Origin: Yoonia litorea
GTDB lineage: Bacteria > Pseudomonadota > Alphaproteobacteria > Rhodobacterales > Rhodobacteraceae
Direction of reading: 5' to 3'
Length of the DNA: 64,000 nt
NCBI RefSeq assembly: GCF_900114675.1
Contig: NZ_FOZM01000001.1
Span: 930,001-994,000 of the forward strand
A program made the position numbers and the translations under genes. A model generated the notes under the pieces. It was not told the DNA's origin. It made no database searches and saw only the letters and a list, made by a program, of their open reading frames with translations. Every line of letters starts with the position of its first letter. The first letter of the stretch is position 1. Shown in pieces: positions 15,798 through 24,324 of this stretch.

Positions 15798-16925
15798 ATG
15801 ACTTTTCGTTCGAAAGATCGCACGTGTGTTCTGGGTAATGAGTCGATTTTTAAGAGTGCGACAAGTCTTGCTGCCGTTGTGGTAGCGTCCGCCGGCTTTT
15901 TGGCCGTTTCTGTAGATGAGGCGCAGGCGCAAGAGGCCTGTAGTGTCTATTCGGTCGTCTCCGGCGATACACTGAGCCAGATCGCGTCGCGCGCCGAAGT
16001 GCGTGGCGGGTTCCAGCGCCTGTTTGATGCCAACCGTGATGTGCTTTCCAGCCCGAACCGGATTGAGATCGGCCAGCAGCTCAAGATTCCATGCGCCGAT
16101 GGCTCACTGCCAAGCTCTGGCGCATCTGCTGCCGTCGTTGAGGCACCAGCGGAGCCAGCCCCTGTGACATCTGCACCATCCCGCCCGCTGCGTATTGCGA
16201 CGGCGACAGGCTACGCTCCCTTCACCGATGAGGATTTGCCTGGTGGCGGCATGATTACCCGCATGGTTGATCGGTCAATGGAGTTGGGCAATCCCGATCA
16301 GGAGTATGACCTGATCTTCATCAACGATTGGGGCTCGCACCTTGAGACATTGCTGCCAGTTGGCGCGATCGACATGGCGTTCCCGTGGTTCAAGCCCGAC
16401 TGTGACCGTGTCGAGAACCTCGGACCGTCAAGCGCCTACCGCTGCACGGACTTCAACCACTCGGATGCGTTCTATGAAATCTTCGTTGATTTCTACACTC
16501 TCAATGGCAGTGAGTACGCAAACGCCCAATCAGCGTCCGATCTCTTTGGTGCACGGATTTGCCGCCCTGAAGCGTGGTTTGTCTTTGACCTTGAGGCGTT
16601 GGAGCTTGTCGAGCCGAACATAACTTACGTGACAACAGTGTCTCAGCAAGGCTGCATTGAGCTGCTCAAGAATGGCGAAGTTGATGTGATGACATATGAC
16701 GCACTTCCTGCGGAAGAAGACATCCGCGAAGCGGGCATGGTTGATCAGGTCGCCACGATTGAACCTCTGCGCGGGACAGTGACGTCGCATATCTTTGTGT
16801 CGAAGAACAACGCCTTCGCAAACGAGGCCCTGCCAATCATCAACGCAGGCCTTGAACAACTGCGTCTGTCTGGTGAGTGGTTCAACATCGTTCGTGAAAG
16901 CATTCAGGAAACGGTCGAGAACTAA
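15798..16925 (+). CDS. Secreted LysM domain / family 3 solute-binding protein fusion
   Basis: Protein of 375 residues. A signal region runs to about residue 44 (ending VDEAQAQ). A LysM module follows (about 50-98, YSVVSGDTLSQIASRA through IEIGQQLKIPC), which in other proteins binds peptidoglycan. A Pro/Ala-rich linker (about 105-128) leads to a family 3 extracellular solute-binding fold (about 130-375, from LRIATATGYAPFTDEDLPGG to LRLSGEWFNIVRESI). It may hold a ligand-binding domain on the cell wall. No permease of the amino-acid ABC type is adjacent, and a terminator follows, so it is monocistronic. The ligand is unknown. AGAGG supports the start. Confidence 0.8.
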   Translation: MTFRSKDRTCVLGNESIFKSATSLAAVVVASAGFLAVSVDEAQAQEACSVYSVVSGDTLSQIASRAEVRGGFQRLFDANRDVLSSPNRIEIGQQLKIPCADGSLPSSGASAAVVEAPAEPAPVTSAPSRPLRIATATGYAPFTDEDLPGGGMITRMVDRSMELGNPDQEYDLIFINDWGSHLETLLPVGAIDMAFPWFKPDCDRVENLGPSSAYRCTDFNHSDAFYEIFVDFYTLNGSEYANAQSASDLFGARICRPEAWFVFDLEALELVEPNITYVTTVSQQGCIELLKNGEVDVMTYDALPAEEDIREAGMVDQVATIEPLRGTVTSHIFVSKNNAFANEALPIINAGLEQLRLSGEWFNIVRESIQETVEN

Positions 16926-16952
16926 AACGCCCAACACCAAGTGCGAAACATG

Positions 16953-16986
16953 CGCCCGGCATCATTGCGATAGCCGGGCGTTTTTT
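16953..16986 (+). terminator. Intrinsic terminator after the LysM fusion gene
   Basis: CGCCCGGC-12 base loop-GCCGGGCG followed by six Ts, 28 bases after the stop codon. Confidence 0.9.
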
Positions 16987-17241
16987 ATGGGATGCCCGAC
17001 CGTTTTCCGCGCTTTTGTGGCAGACGGCTAACCCCCATGATTCGGACGCAAATTTTCAATAATTTGCCGGTTTTGAAATGTTAGCGTCTAAACTCCCGCC
17101 CGGATTGGTAAGAAAAGTGAACAATTCACGCCAATACGGTCATCAATGCGCTTTATCTTTTCAAAGCTGGCGCTAGGATGCCCCTCACTTGAGAGGCCGT
17201 TCTGGGAGGACGGCCATTAAACCAATCGGGAGAATAACTCT
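16987..17241 (+). promoter_or_regulatory. Upstream region of the TRAP operon
   Basis: This gap of about 250 bases holds no gene. A weak promoter-like pair is present, TTGCCG at 17064 and TCTAAA at 17087 with 17 bases between. Across the second box lies TGTTAGCGTCTAAAC (17079-17093), which resembles the edd operator with one inserted base. AATCGGGAGAA just before 17242 provides the ribosome-binding site. Confidence 0.35.
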
Positions 17242-18327
17242 ATGGATCGTCGTTCCTTTCTAAAGAATTCGGCTCTTGGCGGCACGGCCGCTGCAGCTGC
17301 GACGCTTGCTGCGCCTGCTATCGCTCAGGGTCGCCGCACGCTGACCATGGTGACTTCGGTGCCAGATGGCTTTGCGGTTTTTGACGACGCTGCTGTCAAG
17401 TTCGTCGACCTTGTCAACGCAATGTCCGACGGCCAGATCACCATCGAAAAGCGGGCTGCTGGCCAGCTTGTTGGTGCATTCGAAGTTTTCGACGCGGTTT
17501 CTTCGGGACAGGCTGACGTCTATCACTCTGCTGACTACTACTTTGGCGGCCAGCACCCAGGTTACTACTTCTTCACGGCTGTTCCATTCGGTGCAACCGG
17601 TGGCGAAATGATCGCTTGGTACCAGCACGGCGGCGGTAAAGAGCTGCATGACGAACTGGGCGAAATCTTCAACCTCAAGTCCTTCTTCTGCGGCAACACC
17701 GGCCACCAGCCAGGTGGTTGGTTCAACAAGGAAATCAACTCCGCGGCTGACCTGCAGGGCCTGAAGTTCCGTATGCCTGGCCTTGGTGGTCTGGCTCTGG
17801 GCCGCACTGGTGCATCTGTTCAGAACATTCCAGGTGGTGAGATCTATCAGGCGCTGGCATCCGGTGCGATCGACGGTGCTGAGTGGATTGGTCCATTTGC
17901 TGACGAACGCCTTGGCTTCCAGGAAATCTGTGAGTTCTACTACACCTCCGGTATGCACGAGCCAGGTTCGGTTCTGACCGCTGCATTCAACCGCGATGTC
18001 TGGAACGAAATGACACCTGCACAGCAGGCCATCTGTGAAACAGCCGCAGGCATGACACACCACTGGTCGCTGTCGCAGTCCAACTACAACAACGGTGCTG
18101 CTTTGGCCCGCCTGCAGGCGCAGGGCGTTAAAGTCATGCAGTTCCCAGATGACGTTTGGGATGCATTCGGCACAGCTGCGTCCGAAGCTCTGGACGAGTT
18201 CATGGGTGACGAGCTCTTCGCACGCATCCGCGCGAGCCAGGAAGAGGCAGCGGCCTCTGTCTACAGCTGGACAAGCATCTCTGACGGCGTCTTCGCCGAT
18301 CAGCGCGCGCGCTTCAACGCAGGTTAA
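17242..18327 (+). CDS. dctP: TRAP transporter substrate-binding protein (DctP family)
   Basis: Periplasmic receptor of 361 residues. A twin-arginine signal (MDRRSFLKN, hydrophobic stretch, cleavage after APAIAQ) indicates folded export. The mature protein has DctP-family blocks, including the ligand-contact segment LQGLKFRMPGLGGLALGRTG (about 174-193) and ALASGAIDGAEWIGP (about 207-221). The latter, with GAEW, is typical of the TakP-like branch that binds 2-oxo acids or lactate. The substrate assignment is inference. It is followed by the two membrane subunits, after an intergenic stem-loop. Confidence 0.92.
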   Translation: MDRRSFLKNSALGGTAAAAATLAAPAIAQGRRTLTMVTSVPDGFAVFDDAAVKFVDLVNAMSDGQITIEKRAAGQLVGAFEVFDAVSSGQADVYHSADYYFGGQHPGYYFFTAVPFGATGGEMIAWYQHGGGKELHDELGEIFNLKSFFCGNTGHQPGGWFNKEINSAADLQGLKFRMPGLGGLALGRTGASVQNIPGGEIYQALASGAIDGAEWIGPFADERLGFQEICEFYYTSGMHEPGSVLTAAFNRDVWNEMTPAQQAICETAAGMTHHWSLSQSNYNNGAALARLQAQGVKVMQFPDDVWDAFGTAASEALDEFMGDELFARIRASQEEAAASVYSWTSISDGVFADQRARFNAG

Positions 18328-18370
18328 GCGAGTTGCGCCGGCCCATGACGGGTCGATGACACAAATTGGA

Positions 18371-18393
18371 GGGCCCCGCCGCTGGTGGGGCCC
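18371..18393 (+). other. Stem-loop between dctP and dctQ
   Basis: GGGCCCC-9 base loop-GGGGCCC with no T-run, in the 107-base gap after the substrate-binding protein gene. In TRAP and ABC operons such stems usually protect the upstream mRNA or reduce downstream expression, so that receptor exceeds permease. Confidence 0.65.
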
Positions 18394-18434
18394 TGCACAT
18401 ACGAACAGACACTGTATCCAACCGGGGGTCATCC

Positions 18435-19379
18435 ATGGGATTGGTTGAATCATGGGGCGGTAACGCGATTGGCTGGTTCTTTGCCCACCTGATCGAAGCG
18501 TTCTACAACTTCTTTTACGCAATCTTTAACCCCGGTCTCTGGCTCTCTTGGGTGCCGACGATCAACGGCCCGATGGAGACCGAGCAGAAAGAAGCGCTGA
18601 TGCGCTTTATCTATTACGGCGCCTCAGTCGAGCTTTTCTTTGTCGTCCTTGTTGCCTTTCTGATCGTCACAACGATTGGTGTGATCAACAACCGCTTCAT
18701 GTGGGGCTGTGTGCGGGGGCTGGAAGGTTTTGCCAATGTGGTTGGCCGTGTGGCCGCCTGGGCCGGCCTTTTGATGGTTCTGCAACAGATCGTCATCATC
18801 TTCATGCAACGCGTCTTTGCAGTGGCCGAGATCAGCATCGGTTTCGGTGCGACCTTCAGCAAGGACGTCAGCTGGTGGTCAGAAGAGCTCAAGTTCTACA
18901 ACGCCATGATCGTATGCCTGTGTGCCGCCTACACCTTTGTTCAAGGTGGTCATGTTCGCGTTGACCTTGTCTATTCCGCTATCAGCTTCCGCGCGAAGCG
19001 TGTCATCGACATGCTTGGTTCGATGATCTTCATGGTGCCAGGCGCGCTGGTGATCTGGCTTTACGGCTGGTTCTTCATGTGGCGCCACCTCGTTGTGCCG
19101 AACCCATCAGCCTCTGACACGCTGGACCGGCTGCTGACCAAAGCGCGGGCCTTGCGCTGGAATATCGAAACCATTGGTTTCTCACCCAATGGGTTCAACG
19201 CCTACTTCCTCTTCAAGGTTCTGTTGGTCGTCTTCACACTGATGATCCTCTTGCAGGCCGTCGCGTTCTTCTATCGCTCTTACCTGGAGTGGAACGAGGG
19301 GCCAGAGAGCGAAGGCAAATATCTCGACAAAGACGTCCTTGGCGATCCGACCGCCGAAACCGTCGCCAAAATTCACTAA
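18435..19379 (+). CDS. dctQ: TRAP transporter small permease (DctQ)
   Basis: Membrane protein of 314 residues, larger than the usual DctQ of 160-230. Four or more hydrophobic helices are clear (about 60-85 ELFFVVLVAFLIVTTIGVI, 100-125, 155-175, 190-215, and a C-terminal one near FLFKVLLVVFTLMILLQAV). The central GGHVRVDLVYSAISFRAKRVID is the conserved DctQ segment. It bridges the receptor and the large permease. The start at 18435 follows GGGGGTC; a longer upstream frame is just leader sequence. Confidence 0.88.
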   Translation: MGLVESWGGNAIGWFFAHLIEAFYNFFYAIFNPGLWLSWVPTINGPMETEQKEALMRFIYYGASVELFFVVLVAFLIVTTIGVINNRFMWGCVRGLEGFANVVGRVAAWAGLLMVLQQIVIIFMQRVFAVAEISIGFGATFSKDVSWWSEELKFYNAMIVCLCAAYTFVQGGHVRVDLVYSAISFRAKRVIDMLGSMIFMVPGALVIWLYGWFFMWRHLVVPNPSASDTLDRLLTKARALRWNIETIGFSPNGFNAYFLFKVLLVVFTLMILLQAVAFFYRSYLEWNEGPESEGKYLDKDVLGDPTAETVAKIH

Positions 19380-19394
19380 GGTAGGGCAGTTACA

Positions 19395-21749
19395 ATGCTA
19401 TTCGGATTAGACGGCATCGAAGTCGGTATCATCATCGTCTTCCTGACCCTTTTCGCCGGTATCCTTTCAGGCTTCCCGGTGGCGTTCGCCATCTCAGGCT
19501 CGGCGGTTATTTCATTCGCGATCATCGCGGCACTCGACAGTTCGGGCCTCCTTCTGCACGCGGCTGTCGATACAACGACGGCCGAATACCGCGAACTCGT
19601 CAATTCCGGCGTGAGGCCGGAGGCGATCTCGGTCTTCCGATACCCTGAACTTCCGCGATATGAGGACGTCCTGTTCCCGAGCGGCTGGGAAGTGGCACTC
19701 GACCGGAATATCGGCTTTATGGTCAACCGGATGAACGAACGTGTTCTTGCAGGTCAGTCGATCGAGACGCTGCTTGCGGTTCTGATGTTCGTGATGATGG
19801 GGATCGTGCTTGAGCGTTCGCGCATCGCTGACGAACTGCTGACCACAATGGCCAAGGTCTTTGGCCCGTTGCCGGGCGGTCTGGCCGTATCCATCGTGAT
19901 CGTGGGCGCATTCCTTGCTGCATCGACCGGTATTGTGGGTGCGACTGTTGTGACCATGGGGCTGTTGGCGCTGCCGACCATGTTGAAGAACGGGTATTCG
20001 CCGCAACTCTCGACCGGTGTGATTGCCGCCTCAGGGACCCTTGGGCAGATCATCCCTCCGTCGATCGTGATCGTTCTGCTGGGGACGCTGGCGGGTGATA
20101 TCTACTCTGCGGCTCAGGAAACACGTGCGCAGTTGGCAGGCTGTACGGACGCGCTGACATACCTTGGTTCGCCAGCGGTGCTGTCGGTGGGTACCCTGTT
20201 CCAGGCCGCGCTTCTGCCGGGTATCCTGCTTGCGGGTCTTTATGCCGGTTATGCTTTCGTCTTTGCACTGATCAACCCGTCCAAAGCGCCGCCAGTGCAG
20301 CTTGGCGATACTGCCGGGCGGGAAGTGATCACCCGTAACGAGGCCTTCACCTGGTTCCTGGCTGTTCCGGTCGGCATCATCGGCCTTGCGATTGGTCTGA
20401 GCCAGACGAACATCATGGGATCACAAAGCATTCTGGTGGATTCCTACACGGATTCCAGCGAGGCTGCTTCGTTGCGGACCCGCGTCAGCGATGACTGCCG
20501 CGAAGCGATGATCGAATTGCACGGGCAGGAGGCTTGGGATCAAGCTGTGGCCGAGCAATCTGCCATCGACGACTCCGGTGGCGCCACTGAATCGCGCCAG
20601 CTCACGCCCGAAGAGCGTGAAGACCTCGTACAGCAGGCGATTGCAGCTGCCGCACCAATCGGCACTGGTATTGGTATCCTTGCCGTGCTCTTGGGGCTGG
20701 TCTTCGCCATCGCGCGTGGTGTGTCACCAACCGGAGATCACAGGCCGATCTGGATCGGTGTTGCGGGGATCGGTTTGATGTTGCTCGCCGACATTCTGTT
20801 CATCAGTGCGGCGACATCGCCGGGAACAGCGACGCTGATCCTGCTTATCCCGTTTGTGGTCATCTACATCGGGTTGCGGCCAGCGGTGCAACTGCTGGGG
20901 CAGAACGATATCCTGCGCGTTGTGTTCCCGCCGCTTGTTCTGATCGTCGCTGTGCTGGGGTCGATCCTTGGTGGTATCACCAACCCGACGCCCGCAGCGG
21001 CGCTTGGTGCCGGTGGTGCTATCCTGCTTGCCGCTTACCGCAAGCGCAAGGATCAGGGTAAATCCGGCAAGATCGTGATCTATTCCGCCCTCACCATCGT
21101 TTTGATGCTGGTCATCGGGGCTAACTTCGATCTGAGAATGGGGCAGGAGGTTGTGACCTTTGAAAACCGTCTGGCCTATATCATCGCTTTCGGCTGCTTC
21201 CTTTTCTCGATGTTCGGCCTTTTGTGGTCTTGCTGGGTGTTGATCGCCGGTGGCGTGCTCGCGCCTGTGGTCAGAGAGACGGCCAAGGTGACATCGATGG
21301 TCTTTACGATCCTCATCGGCTCGCAGCTTTTGAACTTGGTACTGATCTCCTTTGGCGGAGAGCACTACATCCAGCAGTTCCTGCGGTCATTCGACAATGA
21401 ATGGCAGGTGTTCTTGCTGGTCATGCTGGTTCTATTCGTGCTGGGCTTCGTGCTCGACTTCCTGGAGATCATCTACATCGTGATCCCGATTGTGGGGCCG
21501 GTTATCTATGGTGGCACGTTCGATCCGAAATGGGTGACGATCATGATTGCGGTGAACCTGCAGACCTCGTTCCTGACACCGCCATTTGGCTTTGCGTTGT
21601 TCTACCTGCGTGGTGTTGCCCCGAAGTCCATTACCACCGGTGAGATCTACAAGGGCGTGATGCCGTTCATCCTGATCCAGGTTGTTGGTTTGCTCTTGCT
21701 GGCTTTCTTCCCGGGCGTTGTGACGATCATTCCAAACCTGCTCAACTGA
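19395..21749 (+). CDS. dctM: TRAP transporter large permease (DctM) with large insertions
   Basis: Sodium-coupled translocation subunit of 784 residues, against about 430 for standard DctM. The core is recognisable: FLTLFAGILSGFPVAFAISG (about 17-36), ASTGIVGATVVTMGLLALP (about 176-194) and GTLGQIIPPSIVIVLLG (about 214-230). The C-terminal half has NLQTSFLTPPFGFALFYLRG. Extra material includes a soluble stretch at about 52-106, another hydrophilic block at about 340-420 rich in Asp/Glu, and added helices before the C-terminal core. Such long forms occur with TakP-like receptors. A terminator follows. Confidence 0.9.
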   Translation: MLFGLDGIEVGIIIVFLTLFAGILSGFPVAFAISGSAVISFAIIAALDSSGLLLHAAVDTTTAEYRELVNSGVRPEAISVFRYPELPRYEDVLFPSGWEVALDRNIGFMVNRMNERVLAGQSIETLLAVLMFVMMGIVLERSRIADELLTTMAKVFGPLPGGLAVSIVIVGAFLAASTGIVGATVVTMGLLALPTMLKNGYSPQLSTGVIAASGTLGQIIPPSIVIVLLGTLAGDIYSAAQETRAQLAGCTDALTYLGSPAVLSVGTLFQAALLPGILLAGLYAGYAFVFALINPSKAPPVQLGDTAGREVITRNEAFTWFLAVPVGIIGLAIGLSQTNIMGSQSILVDSYTDSSEAASLRTRVSDDCREAMIELHGQEAWDQAVAEQSAIDDSGGATESRQLTPEEREDLVQQAIAAAAPIGTGIGILAVLLGLVFAIARGVSPTGDHRPIWIGVAGIGLMLLADILFISAATSPGTATLILLIPFVVIYIGLRPAVQLLGQNDILRVVFPPLVLIVAVLGSILGGITNPTPAAALGAGGAILLAAYRKRKDQGKSGKIVIYSALTIVLMLVIGANFDLRMGQEVVTFENRLAYIIAFGCFLFSMFGLLWSCWVLIAGGVLAPVVRETAKVTSMVFTILIGSQLLNLVLISFGGEHYIQQFLRSFDNEWQVFLLVMLVLFVLGFVLDFLEIIYIVIPIVGPVIYGGTFDPKWVTIMIAVNLQTSFLTPPFGFALFYLRGVAPKSITTGEIYKGVMPFILIQVVGLLLLAFFPGVVTIIPNLLN

Positions 21750-21770
21750 TCAGGTTTGCAACGAAAAAGA

Positions 21771-21799
21771 AAGGCGGCGCGAGATGCGCCGCCTTTTTT
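21771..21799 (+). terminator. Intrinsic terminator of the TRAP operon
   Basis: AAGGCGGCGC-GAGAT-GCGCCGCCTT followed by Ts (six in a row), 22 bases after the dctM stop. It also separates this operon from the converging transferase gene. Confidence 0.92.
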
Positions 21800-21816
21800 G
21801 TTTCAGCAAGTTCTGT

Positions 21817-22623
21817 TTAGGTGAGGCCTGCCGGCAGGTTGATGCGCGCCACCTGTTCGGCTATCGGATCAGTTGACAGCGGATGCACGTCAACGCTGTA
21901 ATCTGACGGATCACCAAGGGGTTGCCATTGTCCGGCCCGATAGATCTCCAGTCCGGAGAACTTCGCCTTGTAGTCCATCTTGGGGCTCCCTGGCACCCAG
22001 TATCCCAGATAGACGTAAGGAAGACCCAACTCGCGGGCCACGTTGATATGATCAAGGATCACATAGGTTCCCAGTGACAGCCGATGCGCCTCCGGGTCGA
22101 AGAACGAATAAACCATGGACAGCCCGTCATCGAGGATGTCTGTCAGGCAGACGGCGCTCAATCGGCGGCCGTCATTGTATTCAAAGAGTCGCGATTTGAT
22201 CGGGGTTTCCTCGACCATCGCTGCGAATTCGAAGATGTCCATGTCCGCCATTCCGCCGGTAGCGTGCCGATCATCGAGGTATTGCCGGAAAAGGTCGTAT
22301 TGCTCCTCAGTCGCCCATGGCGATGTGGCGCGCCGATCCAGATGTGAGGCACGGCGCAGAATGCGCCGCTGGCTTTTGCTTGGCTTGAACGCGGCGACAT
22401 TGATCCGTGCTGACATACAGGCGGCACATTCAGCACAGGACGGACGATAAAGGACGTTTTGTGACCGGCGGAAGCCTTGCTTGGAAAGGGCATCATTCAA
22501 ATCAGATGCCCGGTCACCCTGCAAAGCGGTAAACAGCTTCCGCTCCATGCGGTTGGGCAGGTACGGACACGGCTGAGGCGCCGTGACGTAGAATTGCGGT
22601 GTAAATGGCAGCGTATGCTTCAT
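21817..22623 (-). CDS. bpt: Aminoacyl-tRNA-protein transferase (Bpt/Ate family)
   Basis: Enzyme of 268 residues of the bacterial ATE1-like family that adds leucine (Bpt) or arginine to proteins with N-terminal Asp/Glu, marking them for ClpAP(S) degradation in the N-degron pathway. The N-terminal [14 protein letters not shown], the Cys cluster [12 protein letters not shown] and the GNAT-like C-terminal region ([35 protein letters not shown]) are all present. Leucyl rather than arginyl specificity is inferred from the bacterial branch. It is transcribed towards the TRAP operon terminator. Confidence 0.9.
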   Translation of the reverse strand: MKHTLPFTPQFYVTAPQPCPYLPNRMERKLFTALQGDRASDLNDALSKQGFRRSQNVLYRPSCAECAACMSARINVAAFKPSKSQRRILRRASHLDRRATSPWATEEQYDLFRQYLDDRHATGGMADMDIFEFAAMVEETPIKSRLFEYNDGRRLSAVCLTDILDDGLSMVYSFFDPEAHRLSLGTYVILDHINVARELGLPYVYLGYWVPGSPKMDYKAKFSGLEIYRAGQWQPLGDPSDYSVDVHPLSTDPIAEQVARINLPAGLT

Positions 22624-22722
22624 CGGTCACTTTCGAGACGTTCGGCATAAACTCTAACACGGTTTTTCGCGCCGCCAAGAGTCGGATTGACGCAACCCTG
22701 CTGCGCCAATCCATGGTATAAA

Positions 22723-23157
22723 TCAGCCGTTAATGGCTTCTGTGCCCAAGACCATATCGGTCAGGCCCTGACCTCGCGGCGTTGTCAGCATCAGGATGAT
22801 GGAGACCAACTGCAAAGGCGGCATTGCCACGCTGATCGAGTAGCCAAGCGTATGCGCAAAAGCGAGGCCACCGGTCAGGTCATAACCTTCACGATCCCGC
22901 AGGCGCACCCCTGTCAACCACATCCCCCAGGTTGCCGAGCCGGAGGCAATGGTCCACCAGCGATAAAAGAATCCGACCACCATCATCAGGAAGGGGAAGA
23001 AGAAAAGCCCTGTGAAGGCTGTGAACGGAACAATGATCGCAGCAATAATTCCGATAAAGACCATGTCGATGATCCACGCCAGACCACGACGAAGCGGAAC
23101 GCCAGCATAAAGTTCTGGCTGGTGATCGGTATCAAATGTGTCTCGAGAAGTGCTCAT
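22723..23157 (-). CDS. RDD-family membrane protein
   Basis: Protein of 144 residues. It has the diagnostic RRGLAWIIDMVFIG segment (about 23-36) with conserved Arg and Asp in the first membrane helix. A second helix follows (VPFTAFTGLFFFPFLMMVVG), and then GMWLTGVRLRDREGYDLTGG, typical of the family's cytoplasmic loop. Function is not established; some relatives affect ion homeostasis. It lies 78 bases downstream of the DUF2852 gene on the same strand and may share its transcript. Confidence 0.82.
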   Translation of the reverse strand: MSTSRDTFDTDHQPELYAGVPLRRGLAWIIDMVFIGIIAAIIVPFTAFTGLFFFPFLMMVVGFFYRWWTIASGSATWGMWLTGVRLRDREGYDLTGGLAFAHTLGYSISVAMPPLQLVSIILMLTTPRGQGLTDMVLGTEAING

Positions 23158-23235
23158 CTGTGATGGACCTTTATCGTTGGAAAGTGGGGAGGCGGCCAGT
23201 CGGGGAGGGCTGGCCGCCAGTGACACGCACCTTAC

Positions 23236-23670
23236 TTAGGCACTCGCAGGGCTCGTGTCATCGTCACGCGTGTCGTTTGCACGAGCGCGATCATTCATGA
23301 ACTGGTCGAACTCGGCCTTGTCCTTGGCGTCACGCAGACGCTTGAGGAAGGCTTCGAAGTTGTCCTGTTCTTCTTCGAGGCGACGAAGCGTTTCGGCTTT
23401 GTAGGCATCGAATGCGCTGTTGCCAGAGGTGCGGCCCATATGGCGGCTACGGGCACGTGTCATGGATTTGCAGGACGAATTGAACATGCGTTTACTCCAG
23501 ATCATGTAAGCAAGAAGGGCGAGGCCGATTGGCCAGAAGAAGATGAAAAGGACAACCATGGCGGCGATCCATGCGCCTTTGCCACGCTCGTCAAGCCAAG
23601 ACTCGGCACGGGCGAAGAACCCGGGGCGGTGATCCAACGCCATTGGTGTCTGCGAAGTGGCGGTGTTCAT
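23236..23670 (-). CDS. DUF2852 domain-containing membrane protein
   Basis: Protein of 144 residues with one N-terminal membrane helix (about 33-55, AWIAAMVVLFIFFWPIGLALLAYM). A basic segment with SGNSAFDAYKAETLRRLEEEQDNFEAFLKRLRDAKDKAEFDQFM follows as separate short blocks, forming a cytoplasmic coiled coil, and then an acidic tail. This matches DUF2852, a family of unknown function common in alphaproteobacteria. AAAAGGAG seven bases upstream sets the start. Two repeated dyads in its promoter suggest specific regulation. Confidence 0.8.
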   Translation of the reverse strand: MNTATSQTPMALDHRPGFFARAESWLDERGKGAWIAAMVVLFIFFWPIGLALLAYMIWSKRMFNSSCKSMTRARSRHMGRTSGNSAFDAYKAETLRRLEEEQDNFEAFLKRLRDAKDKAEFDQFMNDRARANDTRDDDTSPASA

Positions 23671-23699
23671 GGTTGGCTCCTTTTGTGTCTGTTGAACAA

Positions 23700-23774
23700 T
23701 GTGAATGTCTTTCACATCACAGATATCGGGAGTCAGGCGTGCCTATTCAAGAGAAAATGTGAATGTTTTTTACA
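23700..23774. promoter_or_regulatory. Two copies of a 17-bp dyad upstream of the DUF2852 gene
   Basis: TGTGAA-TGTCT-TTCACA (23700-23716, perfect) and TGTGAA-TGTTT-TTTACA (23758-23774, one mismatch) lie 58 bp apart in the 114-base gap before the DUF2852 start. The shared spacer TGTYT strengthens the case that they are true copies of one operator. The cognate regulator is unknown. Confidence 0.6.
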
Positions 23775-23784
23775 TTTACATTTA

Positions 23785-24255
23785 TTATGTCGTAAAATCA
23801 GATGCTTGTGCCCCTGAAATTCTCAAGAGAACAGACGGAGAAATCGGAAAAATATGGCGCGGCGTGCCCGCTGCGGCGTAGATTCTGTCAAATTCCAGCA
23901 GGCGGAGATCAAAGAATGCGGTGATGGGGTGCAAATGGCCGACAGGTGCGACACCGCCGATTGCAAAGCCTGTCTGATTGCGGATCAGGGCAGCATCTGC
24001 TTTGCCAAGTGGCTCCTGTGCCAACGCGCTGGCCTTGTCCGTATCGACCTGGTTTCCACCCGCGGTGATGAACAGCACGGCTTTTCCGGAACTTTGGCCG
24101 GCAAAAATGACGGACTTCGCAATCTGGTCAAGCGCGCAGCCCGCAGCATCTGCGGCTTGCTGTGCGGTGCGTGTTTCCGGTCCGAGCTCCAATGGGCTCA
24201 CATCGAGCCCTGCGTCGGCGAGTGCTGCGATAACACGTTTGAGGCTCTTGCTCAT
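23785..24255 (-). CDS. YbaK/EbsC-type aminoacyl-tRNA deacylase
   Basis: Protein of 156 residues with the YbaK/ProX editing fold. TAQQAADAAGCALDQIAKSVIF (two short blocks at about 29-50) carries the conserved Lys of KSVIF. GVAPVGHLHPITAFFD (about 100-115) carries the Gly-x-x-Pro-x-Gly-His loop. Relatives remove wrongly attached amino acids from tRNA, often Cys or Ala from tRNA-Pro. Which tRNA it edits is not determined. It is divergent from glnE. Confidence 0.85.
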   Translation of the reverse strand: MSKSLKRVIAALADAGLDVSPLELGPETRTAQQAADAAGCALDQIAKSVIFAGQSSGKAVLFITAGGNQVDTDKASALAQEPLGKADAALIRNQTGFAIGGVAPVGHLHPITAFFDLRLLEFDRIYAAAGTPRHIFPISPSVLLRISGAQASDFTT

Positions 24256-24290
24256 TCTTCTGGTCTTTCATCGTTTTGCCACTTGATGCA

Positions 24291-24318
24291 TTGACGCGGC
24301 AGGGGGGCGCAATACTCT
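24291..24318 (+). promoter_or_regulatory. Possible glnE promoter very close to the start codon
   Basis: TTGACG (24291-24296), a 16-base spacer, then TACTCT (24313-24318). Transcription would start near the ATG at 24325, which would give an almost leaderless mRNA. No good ribosome-binding site is seen at the normal distance. Confidence 0.4.
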
Positions 24319-24324
24319 GAAGCC

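Noticed and set aside
17260..18522. Minus-strand open frame of 420 codons opposite dctP
   Set aside because: It is the complement of a strongly supported receptor gene. It has no recognisable domain, and its composition is that of a shadow frame (Cys/Trp/His-rich).
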